DNA of 64,000 bases, taken from the NCBI GenBank assembly GCA_910586395.1, contig CAJUFX010000003.1, forward strand, positions 189,915 to 253,914, in the 5' to 3' direction. The translations under genes were made by a program, and so were the position numbers. This document shows positions 1 through 8,120 of the stretch, piece by piece (position 1 is the first letter of the stretch; every line of letters starts with the position of its first letter). This DNA is from an uncultured Bacteroidales bacterium (GTDB lineage Bacteria > Bacteroidota > Bacteroidia > Bacteroidales > P3). The notes under the pieces are model-generated. The model did no database searches. It was not told where the DNA came from and saw only the letters and a program-made list of their open reading frames with translations.

Positions 1-211
1 CACGCTCTTCCCGTTCCCGACCAAGGAAATCGCCCGTCTGGCTGAAAAAGCCAAAGGCTTCCTCTCGGTGGAAATGAGTTTGGGTCAGATGGTGGAAGAC
101 GTCCGTCTGGCGGTGAACGGCAAAACGAAAGTAGAATTCTACGGTCGTGTAGGCGGTATCATCCCCAACCCGGATGAAGTAGTTAACGCATTAGAAACAA
201 AATTATTATAG
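1..211 (+). CDS. 2-oxoacid:ferredoxin oxidoreductase alpha subunit, C-terminal end (partial)
   Basis: The window opens inside this gene; the reading frame starts at base 2 and ends with TAG at 209-211. The visible 69 residues (beginning TLFPFPTKEIARL and ending NALETKLL) look like the C-terminal tail of VorB/KorA-type alpha subunits, which bind the 2-oxoacid and part of the thiamine pyrophosphate. The stop codon overlaps the GGAGG in front of the beta-subunit gene, so the two are translated in series. Position directly before beta and gamma genes supports the call. Which 2-oxoacid (2-oxoisovalerate, 2-oxoglutarate or pyruvate) cannot be told from this fragment. Confidence 0.8.
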   Translation, partial: TLFPFPTKEIARLAEKAKGFLSVEMSLGQMVEDVRLAVNGKTKVEFYGRVGGIIPNPDEVVNALETKLL

Positions 212-215
212 GAGG
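211..215 (+). promoter_or_regulatory. Strong Shine-Dalgarno GGAGG before the beta subunit
   Basis: GGAGG lies 4 nt before the ATG at 220 and its first base is the last base of the upstream stop codon. Bacteroidota genes usually lack such strong sites, so it fixes the start at 220 and suggests tight coupling of alpha and beta subunit synthesis. Confidence 0.6.
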
Positions 216-219
216 TTGT

Positions 220-996
220 ATGGCATCAAACATTTGCACACCCGAGAACTTGGTTTACAAGAAAACCGCTCTCATGACCGATAATGTCCTGCACTACTGT
301 CCCGGTTGCGGTCACGGTACCATACACCGTACCTTGATGGAAGTCGTAGACGAAATGGGTCTTCAGGAAAAGACCATCGGCATCGCGCCGGTAGGTTGCT
401 CGGTTTTCGCTTACAATTATATGAACGTGGATATGCAGGAAGCGGCCCACGGACGTGCGCCCGCGTTGGCGACGGCCGTCAAGCGCCTCATGCCCGAAAA
501 GTTCGTCTTCACCTATCAGGGCGACGGCGACTTGGCGGCCATAGGCACGGCTGAAACGATTCATGCCTGCAACCGCGGCGAAAACATCCTGATGATTTTC
601 GTGAACAACGCGATTTACGGTATGACCGGCGGTCAGATGGCGCCTACGACGCTCGAAGACATGAAGACCGCCACGAGCCCCTACGGTCGCGATGTCAATA
701 AGGTGGGTTGGCCGTTGCGCATCACGGAAATGATTGCGCAACTCAACGGTGTCCGCAACGTTTCGCGTCATTCGGTACATACGGCCGCGGCCGTCCGCAC
801 GCTGAAGAAAGCGATCAAGAAAGGCATCGAAGACCAGATGGCCAACAAAGGCGGTCTGACCTTCATCGAAGTCATGTCGAACTGCAACTCCGGTTGGAAG
901 ATGAAACCGACCGACGCCAACAAATGGATGGTGGAGAACGTGTTCGAATACTTCAAGCCGGGCGACATCAAAGTAGATGGCCAATTGGTAAGATAA
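220..996 (+). CDS. 2-oxoacid:ferredoxin oxidoreductase, thiamine pyrophosphate-binding beta subunit
   Basis: The 258-residue protein has the beta-subunit hallmarks: CPGCGHG at residues 27-33, and the thiamine pyrophosphate/Mg motif beginning GDGD at 101-104 and continuing to NNAIYGMTGGQ at 129-139. With alpha and gamma subunits it oxidatively decarboxylates a 2-oxoacid to acyl-CoA and reduces ferredoxin in the cytoplasm. Length is normal for the VorA/KorB class. It lies between the alpha gene (8-nt gap) and the gamma gene (29-nt gap) in one operon. Substrate is not certain; the downstream phosphate butyryltransferase makes branched-chain 2-oxoacids attractive, but that is inference. Confidence 0.92.
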   Translation: MASNICTPENLVYKKTALMTDNVLHYCPGCGHGTIHRTLMEVVDEMGLQEKTIGIAPVGCSVFAYNYMNVDMQEAAHGRAPALATAVKRLMPEKFVFTYQGDGDLAAIGTAETIHACNRGENILMIFVNNAIYGMTGGQMAPTTLEDMKTATSPYGRDVNKVGWPLRITEMIAQLNGVRNVSRHSVHTAAAVRTLKKAIKKGIEDQMANKGGLTFIEVMSNCNSGWKMKPTDANKWMVENVFEYFKPGDIKVDGQLVR

Positions 997-1025
997 GGGA
1001 TTATTCACGCTAAAATCACAAAACA

Positions 1026-1571
1026 ATGACAGAAGAAATTATTATAGCAGGATTCGGTGGGCAAGGGGTATTGTCTATGGGCAAAATCCTGGCCTACTCG
1101 GGCGTGATGGAAAACAAGGAGGTCAGCTGGATGCCTTCCTACGGTCCTGAAATGCGCGGCGGTACGGCCAACGTATCGGTCATCATCAGCGATGAACGCA
1201 TTTCCTCTCCCGTCATCAATGCTTTCGATACGGCCATCGTGCTCAACCAGCAGTCGATGGACAAATTCGAAAGCGCGGTCAAACCCGGCGGCTGCCTGAT
1301 TTACGATCCCAACGGCATCACGCGTCACCCGGAACGCAAAGACATTAAAGTCTATACGATTGCGGCCAACGACGCGGCCAACGAAATGGGCTTGAGCAAA
1401 GTGTTCAACATGATCGTATTGGGCGGTTTTCTGAAAGTAAAACCGTTGCTTCAAGCCGAATTCATCCACAAAGGTTTGGAAAAATCCTTGCCGGCCCGTC
1501 ACCACAATTTGATTCCGGAAAACGAGAAGGCGATAGAACTGGGTAAGTCTTTAATCAAAGAAGTACGCTAG
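1026..1571 (+). CDS. 2-oxoacid:ferredoxin oxidoreductase gamma subunit
   Basis: The 181-residue protein opens with GFGGQGVLSMGKILAYSG, the glycine-rich signature of the gamma (catalytic-domain PF01558 type) subunit of 2-oxoacid:acceptor oxidoreductases, followed by a conserved segment around PSYGPEMRGGTANVSV. It completes the alpha-beta-gamma set; a small 4Fe-4S ferredoxin subunit, usual in such operons, is not visible and would have to be upstream of the window. A strong terminator follows 20 nt after the stop, so this is the last gene of the operon. Confidence 0.92.
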   Translation: MTEEIIIAGFGGQGVLSMGKILAYSGVMENKEVSWMPSYGPEMRGGTANVSVIISDERISSPVINAFDTAIVLNQQSMDKFESAVKPGGCLIYDPNGITRHPERKDIKVYTIAANDAANEMGLSKVFNMIVLGGFLKVKPLLQAEFIHKGLEKSLPARHHNLIPENEKAIELGKSLIKEVR

Positions 1572-1591
1572 TTTTTTCCATTCCTCTGTTA

Positions 1592-1627
1592 AAGGCGGCT
1601 CCGTTTCAACGAGGCCGCCTTTTTTTA
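1592..1627 (+). terminator. Rho-independent terminator of the oxidoreductase operon
   Basis: AGGCGGC (from 1593) pairs with GCCGCCT (to 1620) across a short loop, followed by a T-run at 1620-1626. Confidence 0.85.
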
Positions 1628-1654
1628 TACGCCCATTATTACCGATATTTTTAG

Positions 1655-1662
1655 TACCTTTG
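1655..1662 (+). promoter_or_regulatory. Promoter -7 element of ptb
   Basis: TACCTTTG matches the Bacteroidota -7 consensus TAnnTTTG. It lies after the previous terminator and 55 nt before the ptb start. No good -33 TTG is seen at the usual spacing. Confidence 0.55.
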
Positions 1663-1717
1663 CGGTCTTTTACGGGAAACACGCAACCTGATTAAGAATT
1701 TATAAACAATTACAAAT

Positions 1718-2626
1718 ATGGTAATCAATAAATTAGATCAAATGTTCGAGCTTCTTCGGAGCAAGGACAAAAAACGTTTGGTAGCGGCCTACGCCAACGA
1801 CTCCCACACCATCGGCGCCGTAAGCAAGGCTATTGACCTCGGGATTGTAGAGGCTACCTTGGTAGGTGACGAAGCGACAATCGCGAAAGTATGCCAGGAA
1901 GAAGGCATCGACGTCAAGAAATTCAAAATCGTGCAGGAAGCCGACGAAAACAAGGCGGCGGCCCTGGCGGTTAAATTGATCAACGACGGCGAAGGCAATT
2001 TATTGATGAAAGGCTTGGTGAGCACCGACAAATATATGCGGGCCATTCTGAACAAGGAAAAAGGCCTGATGCCCGGATCCAAAGCCATGCTGACCCACGT
2101 GGCCGTCATGCAGAACCCGTTTTACCACAAACTTTTGGTCGTAAGCGACATGGCCATTATTCCGGCGCCGGATTTGAAACAGAAAGTAGCGATTTGCAAC
2201 TACTTGATTTCGACGGCCAAAATGATCGGCATCGAAAAACCGAAAGTAGCGGTTATCGCGGCCACCGAACAGATGTCGGCCGGTATGCAGGCTTGCGTGG
2301 ACGCCGCCTTGATTTCCAAAATGGCCGACAGAGGCCAGATTAAGGGCGCGTTCGTGGACGGTCCGTTGGCCTTGGATGTGGCCATTGACAAGGAAGCCTG
2401 CGAAATCAAGAAAATCGGCGGACAAGTAGGCGGCGATGCCGACTGCTTGCTGTTCCCGAACATCGAATCGGGCAACGTGTTCTATAAGATGCACACCAAA
2501 TTCTGCAAAGGCGATTTGGGCGCGATGGTGGTCGGTGCGAAAGTACCGTGCATCCTCTCGTCGCGCGGCGACAGCGAAAAGGTAAAACTGTACTCGATTG
2601 CGTTGGCGGCTTTGTGCGCGAAATAA
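1718..2626 (+). CDS. ptb: Phosphate butyryltransferase (phosphotransacylase family)
   Basis: The 302-residue protein belongs to the phosphate acetyl/butyryltransferase family; its length fits Ptb (about 300) better than Pta (about 330 or more). Family segments visible are the LLMKGLVST stretch near residues 95-103 and the C-terminal LSSRGDS(E)KxxS loop that binds acyl phosphate/CoA. It converts acyl-CoA and phosphate to acyl-phosphate in the cytoplasm, which a kinase then uses to make ATP. Such proteins in this phylum are often labelled bifunctional enoyl-CoA hydratase/phosphate acetyltransferase. No butyrate kinase gene follows; rpsO is next. It is transcribed separately from the oxidoreductase operon. 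Confidence 0.88.
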   Translation: MVINKLDQMFELLRSKDKKRLVAAYANDSHTIGAVSKAIDLGIVEATLVGDEATIAKVCQEEGIDVKKFKIVQEADENKAAALAVKLINDGEGNLLMKGLVSTDKYMRAILNKEKGLMPGSKAMLTHVAVMQNPFYHKLLVVSDMAIIPAPDLKQKVAICNYLISTAKMIGIEKPKVAVIAATEQMSAGMQACVDAALISKMADRGQIKGAFVDGPLALDVAIDKEACEIKKIGGQVGGDADCLLFPNIESGNVFYKMHTKFCKGDLGAMVVGAKVPCILSSRGDSEKVKLYSIALAALCAK

Positions 2627-2630
2627 TTTA

Positions 2631-2662
2631 TTTGCAGTTTACAAAAAAATATGTTACTTTTG
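2631..2662 (+). promoter_or_regulatory. rpsO promoter (-33 TTTG, -7 TACTTTTG)
   Basis: TTTG at 2631-2634 is followed after 20 nt by TACTTTTG at 2655-2662, a full Bacteroidota -33/-7 pair, 58 nt before the rpsO start. The -33 element begins only 4 nt after the ptb stop. Confidence 0.75.
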
Positions 2663-2720
2663 CGCTCCCAAATGGGAATTGTAAAAGTAATATAGGATAC
2701 TAAAACAGACACAGGTAGTT

Positions 2721-2990
2721 ATGTACTTATCGGCTGAACAGAAACAGGAAATTTTCAAGAAACACGGCGGTGCCGCCACGAATACCGGTAGCGTAGAAGG
2801 TCAAATCGCGTTGTTTACGGCGCGTATCCTGCACCTGACGCAACATGTGAAAGAGCATCATAACGACAAATTCACGAACCGCGCGTTGGTTAATTTGGTC
2901 GGCAAACGCAAGAAGTTGCTCGAATACCTCAAGAAAGTGGACATCGAACGTTACAGAAATATCCTGAAAGAACTCGGTTTGCGTAAGTAA
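2721..2990 (+). CDS. rpsO: 30S ribosomal protein S15
   Basis: The 89-residue protein is a complete S15, with the typical GSVEGQIALFTARI helix, the HHNDKFTNRALVNLVGKRKKLLEYL block and the C-terminal YRNILKELGLRK. S15 binds the central domain of 16S rRNA and starts assembly of the small-subunit platform. It is monocistronic, with its own promoter and terminator. The next gene is pnp, the same rpsO-pnp neighbourhood found in many bacteria. Confidence 0.98.
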   Translation: MYLSAEQKQEIFKKHGGAATNTGSVEGQIALFTARILHLTQHVKEHHNDKFTNRALVNLVGKRKKLLEYLKKVDIERYRNILKELGLRK

Positions 2991-3010
2991 ACCCACGTGC
3001 TGTAAGATAG

Positions 3011-3048
3011 AAAAAAGGCAATTATGTTGGTGTAATTGCCTTTTTTTC
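3011..3048 (+). terminator. rpsO terminator
   Basis: AAAAAAGGCAATTA pairs with TAATTGCCTTTTTT around an 8-nt loop; A-run and T-run on the two sides let it act in both directions. Confidence 0.88.
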
Positions 3049-3163
3049 TATTTTTAGTCCGCCCGTTTCCGGCCCGTCGCCGACGGGCGTCCGGCGGATT
3101 TCATCTTACGGGCACCGCATGTCATTTCGGAAAACACACGAGATTTTATTAAGATACAGTAGT

Positions 3164-3171
3164 TAAATTTG
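3164..3171 (+). promoter_or_regulatory. pnp promoter -7 element placed 5 nt from the start codon
   Basis: TAAATTTG fits TAnnTTTG and ends exactly 5 nt before the ATG at 3177, so transcription would begin at or next to the start codon. There is no clear -33 element at the right distance. The same geometry is seen before eamA and cca. Confidence 0.5.
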
Positions 3172-3176
3172 TTGTT

Positions 3177-5486
3177 ATGTTAGGAATTCAAAAAAAATTC
3201 AATCTCCCGGACGGCCGGGAGGTGACGATTGAAACCGGCAAACTGGCCAAACAGGCCGACGGTTCGGTCGTAGTCAAATGCGGCAACACGATGATTTTAG
3301 CCACGGTCTGCAGCAAGGCGGAAGCCGGCGAGAACGTGGATTTCATGCCGCTGACCGTCGATTATCAGGAAAAATATGCGGCCGTAGGCCGTTTCCCGGG
3401 CGGTTTCTTCAAACGGGAAGCGCGTCTTTCTGAATACGAAATATTGATTTCCCGTTTGATTGACCGGGCTTTACGTCCGTTGTTCCCGGATAATTACCAC
3501 GCTGAAACGCAGGTTTTGGTCACGTTGATTTCGGGTGACCGCGACACCCAGCCCGACGCCTTCGCCGCTTTGGCCGCTTCGGCCGCGCTGACGGTTTCGG
3601 ACATTCCGTTCCACGGCCCGATTTCGGAGGTGCGCGTGGCGCGCATCGACGGCCAGTTCGTCATCAACCCCTCGACGACCGATTTGGAACGTGCCGAACT
3701 GGAACTCATGGTCGGCGCGACCATCGACGACATCTCGATGGTGGAAGGCGAAATGAAAGAGGTTTCGGAAGAAATCATGATCGAAGCCTTGAAGACGGCC
3801 CATGAAGCCATCAAGGTTCAGTGCCAGGTTCAGATGGAACTGGCCAAGGAAGTGGGCAAAGCCAAACGTGAATACAACCACGAGACGAACGATGACGATT
3901 TGCGTCGCCTCGTAGAAGAAAAGACGTATCAAAAATGCTATGACGCCGCCCGCGAATGCGTGGCCGACAAAAAAGTCCGTCAACAGAAGATCGACCAGAT
4001 CAAGGCCGACTTCATTGCCGAGAACTTTACGCCGGAAACGTTGGAAGGCAAGGAATTCATGATTTCCCGCTATTTCCACGACGTACACCGCAAGGCGGTC
4101 CGCGACATGATTCTCAAAGAAAGAATCCGTCTGGACGGCCGCGGCCTCGAAGACATCCGTCCCATTTGGTGCGAGACCGACTATCTGCCGTCCGCCCACG
4201 GTTCGGCCATCTTCACGCGGGGCGAGACCCAGTCGCTTTCGACCGTTACGTTAGGCTCCAAATTGGACGAACAGACGATAGACGGCGCGATTATCGAAGG
4301 TAAGAACAATTTCCTGTTGCACTATAATTTCCCGTCTTTCGCCACGGGCGAAGTCAAACCGCAGCGCGGCACGAGCCGCCGCGAGACGGGTCACGGCAAC
4401 CTGGCCATGCGCGCCTTGAAACAGGTGTTGCCGACGGGGGCCGACAATCCTTATACCATCCGTGTCGTTTCCGATATTCTGGAATCGAACGGTTCTTCTT
4501 CGATGGCGACGGTCTGCGCCGGCTGCCTCGCGTTGATGGACGCCGGTGTCAAAATCAGCAAACCGGTTTCCGGTATCGCGATGGGCTTGATCACCGACCC
4601 CGAAACCGGCAACTACGCCGTCTTGTCCGATATCCTCGGCGACGAAGACCACTTGGGCGATATGGACTTCAAGGTCTGCGGTACGCGCGACGGCATCACG
4701 GCCTGTCAGATGGATATCAAGATCGACGGTCTGTCGTATGATATTTTGGCCAAGGCTTTGATGCAGGCCAAACAGGGCCGCGCCCATATCCTCGGCAAAA
4801 TGCTGGAGGTATTGTCCGAACCGCGCGCCGACTACAAGCCGCATGCGCCGCGCATCATCCAGATTACGATTCCGCGCGAATTCATCGGGGCCGTCATCGG
4901 CACGGGCGGCAAGGTCATCCAGGAACTGCAACGCGAGACCGGCACCCAAATCGCCATTGAAGAAGTGGGCGAATTCGGCATCATCGATATCGCCGGCAGC
5001 AACAAGGACGGCATCGACGCGGCTTTGGAACGCATCAACGCCATTACGGCCGTACCCGAAGTGGGCGAGGTTTACCATGGTACGGTACGCAATATCCAGC
5101 CGTTCGGCGCTTTCGTGGAAATCCTGCCCGGCAAGGACGGTCTGTTGCATATCTCCGAAATGAGCTGGAAACGCTTGGAAAAAGTGGAAGACATGCTCAA
5201 GGAAGGCGATGAAATCGATGTAAAATTGATTGACGTGGATCCGAAAACGGGTAAGCTCAAACTCTCGCACAAGGTTTTGACGCCCAAACCGGAAGGTTAC
5301 AAAGAACCGGAACCGCGCGAACGCCGTCCGCGCGAAGACCGCGGCGATCGCCGCGACAGAGGCGACCGTCGGGAACGCGAATCGGCCCCGACCTTGTCCG
5401 CGCCCAAACTGCGCAGCCAAATGTCGAACGAAACGCCGGCCCAGTCCGAAACACCGGCCAATCCGGGCGACGACCTGCTGTTCTAA
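3177..5486 (+). CDS. pnp: Polyribonucleotide nucleotidyltransferase (PNPase)
   Basis: The 769-residue enzyme degrades RNA 3' to 5' using phosphate. Domains in order: RNase PH core 1 (about 10-145, with GRFPGGFFKRE), alpha-helical linker (about 150-235), RNase PH core 2 (about 330-540, with LGDEDHLGDMDFKV carrying catalytic Asp residues), KH domain with the GTGGKVIQ loop near residue 575, and an S1 domain (about 630-700). The last 65 or so residues are a charged tail rich in R, E and D (RERRPRED..., RGDRRDRGDRRERE), longer than in E. coli PNPase (711 residues) and probably disordered. It follows rpsO but has its own promoter and terminator. Confidence 0.97.
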   Translation: MLGIQKKFNLPDGREVTIETGKLAKQADGSVVVKCGNTMILATVCSKAEAGENVDFMPLTVDYQEKYAAVGRFPGGFFKREARLSEYEILISRLIDRALRPLFPDNYHAETQVLVTLISGDRDTQPDAFAALAASAALTVSDIPFHGPISEVRVARIDGQFVINPSTTDLERAELELMVGATIDDISMVEGEMKEVSEEIMIEALKTAHEAIKVQCQVQMELAKEVGKAKREYNHETNDDDLRRLVEEKTYQKCYDAARECVADKKVRQQKIDQIKADFIAENFTPETLEGKEFMISRYFHDVHRKAVRDMILKERIRLDGRGLEDIRPIWCETDYLPSAHGSAIFTRGETQSLSTVTLGSKLDEQTIDGAIIEGKNNFLLHYNFPSFATGEVKPQRGTSRRETGHGNLAMRALKQVLPTGADNPYTIRVVSDILESNGSSSMATVCAGCLALMDAGVKISKPVSGIAMGLITDPETGNYAVLSDILGDEDHLGDMDFKVCGTRDGITACQMDIKIDGLSYDILAKALMQAKQGRAHILGKMLEVLSEPRADYKPHAPRIIQITIPREFIGAVIGTGGKVIQELQRETGTQIAIEEVGEFGIIDIAGSNKDGIDAALERINAITAVPEVGEVYHGTVRNIQPFGAFVEILPGKDGLLHISEMSWKRLEKVEDMLKEGDEIDVKLIDVDPKTGKLKLSHKVLTPKPEGYKEPEPRERRPREDRGDRRDRGDRRERESAPTLSAPKLRSQMSNETPAQSETPANPGDDLLF

Positions 5487-5505
5487 TTTTTAACCGGACT
5501 CATTG

Positions 5506-5538
5506 AAAAAGGCCGACTCCAAACGGAGCCGGCCTTTT
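5506..5538 (+). terminator. pnp terminator
   Basis: AAAAAGGCCG-CTCC pairs with GGAG-CGGCCTTTT around a short AAAC loop, 20 nt after the pnp stop. Confidence 0.85.
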
Positions 5539-5570
5539 CTTTTATCATCTCGCTTCAAGTCTTCAAGTCT

Positions 5571-6053
5571 TCAAGGCAATTGGGATTTCAACAGACACAA
5601 GGCCTCGTCGGCCGCGGCTTTTATGATATCCAGCCTCGGCAAATCACCGAAATGACGACAGCTACTGACGCATCGGCCATCGGGGCAGGCGACGGCCATC
5701 CAAACCGTGCCGACGGGCTTTTCGGGCGTACCGCCGCCCGGGCCGGCGATACCGGACGTCGCGACGGCATAGTCGCTGCCGATACGGCGGCACGCGCCCG
5801 CGGCCATGGCTTCCACCACCTCGCGGCTGACGGCCCCCACGCGCGCGATAAGTTCCTCCGGCACGTCCAGCAGGCCTGATTTAACGGCATTGGCATACGC
5901 GACCACGCTCCCAAGAAAATAAGCCGAGCTGCCGGCCACGCCCGTAAGGCGGTGCGCGATATAGCCGCCCGTACAACTCTCGGCCGTGGCGACGGTCGCG
6001 TGCCGCGCCCTCAACAGGCGGCCGATTTCGATGGCTATGTCGGTATGATTCAT
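5571..6053 (-). CDS. pncC: Nicotinamide-nucleotide amidase, CinA C-terminal family
   Basis: The 160-residue protein is a stand-alone CinA C-terminal domain. It carries the AESCTGG motif with the nucleophile Ser26, the GVVAYAN-like segment (here GSVVAYAN), and the TSGIAGPGGGTPEKPVGTVW block. Family members hydrolyse NMN to nicotinate mononucleotide in pyridine-nucleotide recycling. It starts 21 nt after the stop of the sigma-factor gene and is likely cotranscribed with it. The N-terminal CinA domain is absent, as is common. Confidence 0.92.
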   Translation of the reverse strand: MNHTDIAIEIGRLLRARHATVATAESCTGGYIAHRLTGVAGSSAYFLGSVVAYANAVKSGLLDVPEELIARVGAVSREVVEAMAAGACRRIGSDYAVATSGIAGPGGGTPEKPVGTVWMAVACPDGRCVSSCRHFGDLPRLDIIKAAADEALCLLKSQLP

Positions 6054-6074
6054 AGTGCAATATTACGAAAATAA

Positions 6075-6704
6075 TCAATACGGCGTATCGGACGAGGCAG
6101 ACCGATGCTTCTGCCGGCGACGACACACCATCACATAGTCGCCACGCAACAGACGCATGGCATAGGCATGGCGGCTCATGACCGTGGACAAAGGCTCGTT
6201 AAGCCGCGTCGCGATTTGCTTATAAGTCAACCGTTCCACATACCGCAACTGCAACAATCGGCGTTGGGCGGGCGAGACCGGAAGACCGTCGAAACCCGTC
6301 TGCAACAACCGCCTGACATAAGTAGCCTTGAAGGAAGACGTCGAGGGCTTGCCGCCAAACGGCTGCAAACGCGGCGATGTCTGAAACCAAGACGCGGCAT
6401 CCGCTTCCGGGCTTTCCCAACCCAAGGCCTCCCGAATCTTATCTGGGTACAGGCTGAGATGCCGACGGCTATTCGCCTGCCGGCGTATATGATCCACCAA
6501 ACGCGAATAAGCCATGCAAAACAGCCAATTTTTAAGCGATTTATCGGCATCATACCGGTGGCGGTCGTACAGGTCCGCCGCCTGAAGAATACAGTCCTGC
6601 GCCAGATCGGCCGCCGTCTCGCGGTCGTTGAGATGCGACATCAGATAGTTCCGGAGATCTTGGGCATAAACGCTAGCCTGTTCTAGAAATTCTTTTTTTT
6701 TCAT
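6075..6704 (-). CDS. ECF-type RNA polymerase sigma factor
   Basis: The 209-residue protein has a sigma region 2 (about residues 20-85, including ETAADLAQDCILQAADLY and the KSLKNWLFCMAYSRLVDHIRR core-binding helix) and a region 4 helix-turn-helix (about 145-195, with RYVERLTYKQIATRLNEPLSTVMSRHAYAMRLLR spread over 34 positions). The two are joined by a linker of about 50 residues. No anti-sigma factor or TonB-receptor partner gene is adjacent, unlike many Bacteroidota ECF factors; the next gene is pncC. Regulon unknown. Confidence 0.88.
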   Translation of the reverse strand: MKKKEFLEQASVYAQDLRNYLMSHLNDRETAADLAQDCILQAADLYDRHRYDADKSLKNWLFCMAYSRLVDHIRRQANSRRHLSLYPDKIREALGWESPEADAASWFQTSPRLQPFGGKPSTSSFKATYVRRLLQTGFDGLPVSPAQRRLLQLRYVERLTYKQIATRLNEPLSTVMSRHAYAMRLLRGDYVMVCRRRQKHRSASSDTPY

Positions 6705-6875
6705 CTGTTTTGAAATTTGAACGTATATTTATATATCATGGTTGGCCGTCCGTCTCCGGACCGGATCACAAGGCGGGCCGATGCAAGCGGTTCCGCCATG
6801 CTTTCCGAACCACACGGCAAAACTAAACAAGCCGCCGGTGACGGCCAATTTAAAATCCTTAAAAAAGTTCAAGAA

Positions 6876-8066
6876 ATGAAGTCGATACGATTTATGATGC
6901 TCCAGATTGGCCTTTGGTGGACCGCCGGCATGTCGCCGGAGGCCATCGCCCGACCGACTGTTGAAACAAGCCTCCGGCCGAGGACCGACACGGTCTTGGC
7001 GGTCAAGGAGGCCGCCCCCGGCATGCTGGATTCCGCCGCCCCTTTAACCGGCCGCATCGCGTTCTACAATGTGGAAAACCTGTTTTACCCCACACGCGAC
7101 ACCAATATCGCGGACGAAGACTATACGCCGACCGGCAGCCGCCACTGGAGTTGGGCGAAATACGAAACCAAATGTAACCGCATCTTCAAGGTCATCGCGG
7201 CCTTGGATGCCGAAATCCCGTTGCTCTGCATCGGCTTGGCCGAAGTGGAGAATGCCCGTGTCCTGCAACAACTCTGCCTGGGGACGCCCTTGCGCTACGA
7301 TGGGTACGGTTTCGTCCATTTCGATTCGCCCGACCGCCGCGGCATAGACGTCGCTTTGCTCTACCGGGCCGACCGTCTGGAAATACTGCATGCCAAACCT
7401 TTGCCCGTGGGGCAGGACGGCGGTGCGGACGTATTCCACACCCGCGATATTCTGTCCGTACAGGCCCGCGTCCGCGCTTCCGGCGACACGCTCCACCTAT
7501 TCGTCGTGCATTTCCCGTCCAAATTCGGCGGTGCCTTGGCGACCGACAGCCGCCGCAGACTGGCCGGCCGGACCCTCCGGCAGGCGATGGACAGCATTCG
7601 GAGCCGGCATCCGCAGGCCTATCTGCTGGCGATGGGCGACTTCAACGCTACGGCCGACGAGGCGGCCCTGAGCGAAAGCATCGGCTTTGTTCCGGCCTCG
7701 GCCATCCAGCCGTCCGAGGCGGCCGCCCTGCCGGCAGACGCGCCTTATATCCACCTCATGGCCGATTTTCCACCGGAGGCCGGCAGCCACAAATACCGCG
7801 AGGCCTGGAGCCTCATAGACCATATAATCGTAAGCCGACCGCTTTTTCAAGTCTGCCAGCCGCAAATACCCACAGGGCAGGGCGGCCGCCGTAACGCCAA
7901 AGGGCAGACGCGGCCCCCACGGCGCGCGGCGATTTTCGACCGCGATTTCCTGTTGACGGAAGACAAGACGTATTTCGGCCGAAAGCCGTTCAGAACATTT
8001 GTGGGGCCGGTTTATCACGGTGGCTACAGCGACCATCTGCCGGTTTATATTGACTTGAAACTCTGA
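6876..8066 (+). CDS. Secreted endonuclease/exonuclease/phosphatase-family protein
   Basis: I start it at ATG 6876, giving 396 residues with a signal-peptide-like N-terminus (MKSIRFMMLQIGLWWTAGMS). The frame is open further up to 6717, but that stretch does not look like family sequence. Fold signatures are FYNVENLFYP, the catalytic Glu in GLAEVENARV, the MGDFNATADEAAL motif and the C-terminal YSDHLPVYIDL with the catalytic Asp-His pair. This fold hydrolyses phosphodiesters or phosphate esters. In Bacteroidota, similar secreted proteins may scavenge phosphate or nucleic acid; the substrate cannot be told. It is divergent from the sigma-factor gene. Confidence 0.88.
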   Translation: MKSIRFMMLQIGLWWTAGMSPEAIARPTVETSLRPRTDTVLAVKEAAPGMLDSAAPLTGRIAFYNVENLFYPTRDTNIADEDYTPTGSRHWSWAKYETKCNRIFKVIAALDAEIPLLCIGLAEVENARVLQQLCLGTPLRYDGYGFVHFDSPDRRGIDVALLYRADRLEILHAKPLPVGQDGGADVFHTRDILSVQARVRASGDTLHLFVVHFPSKFGGALATDSRRRLAGRTLRQAMDSIRSRHPQAYLLAMGDFNATADEAALSESIGFVPASAIQPSEAAALPADAPYIHLMADFPPEAGSHKYREAWSLIDHIIVSRPLFQVCQPQIPTGQGGRRNAKGQTRPPRRAAIFDRDFLLTEDKTYFGRKPFRTFVGPVYHGGYSDHLPVYIDLKL

Positions 8067-8120
8067 CCGGATTCCGGATAAACGCGCGGCCGGCGGCCCG
8101 AGCGAACCGCGCCCGCCGGA

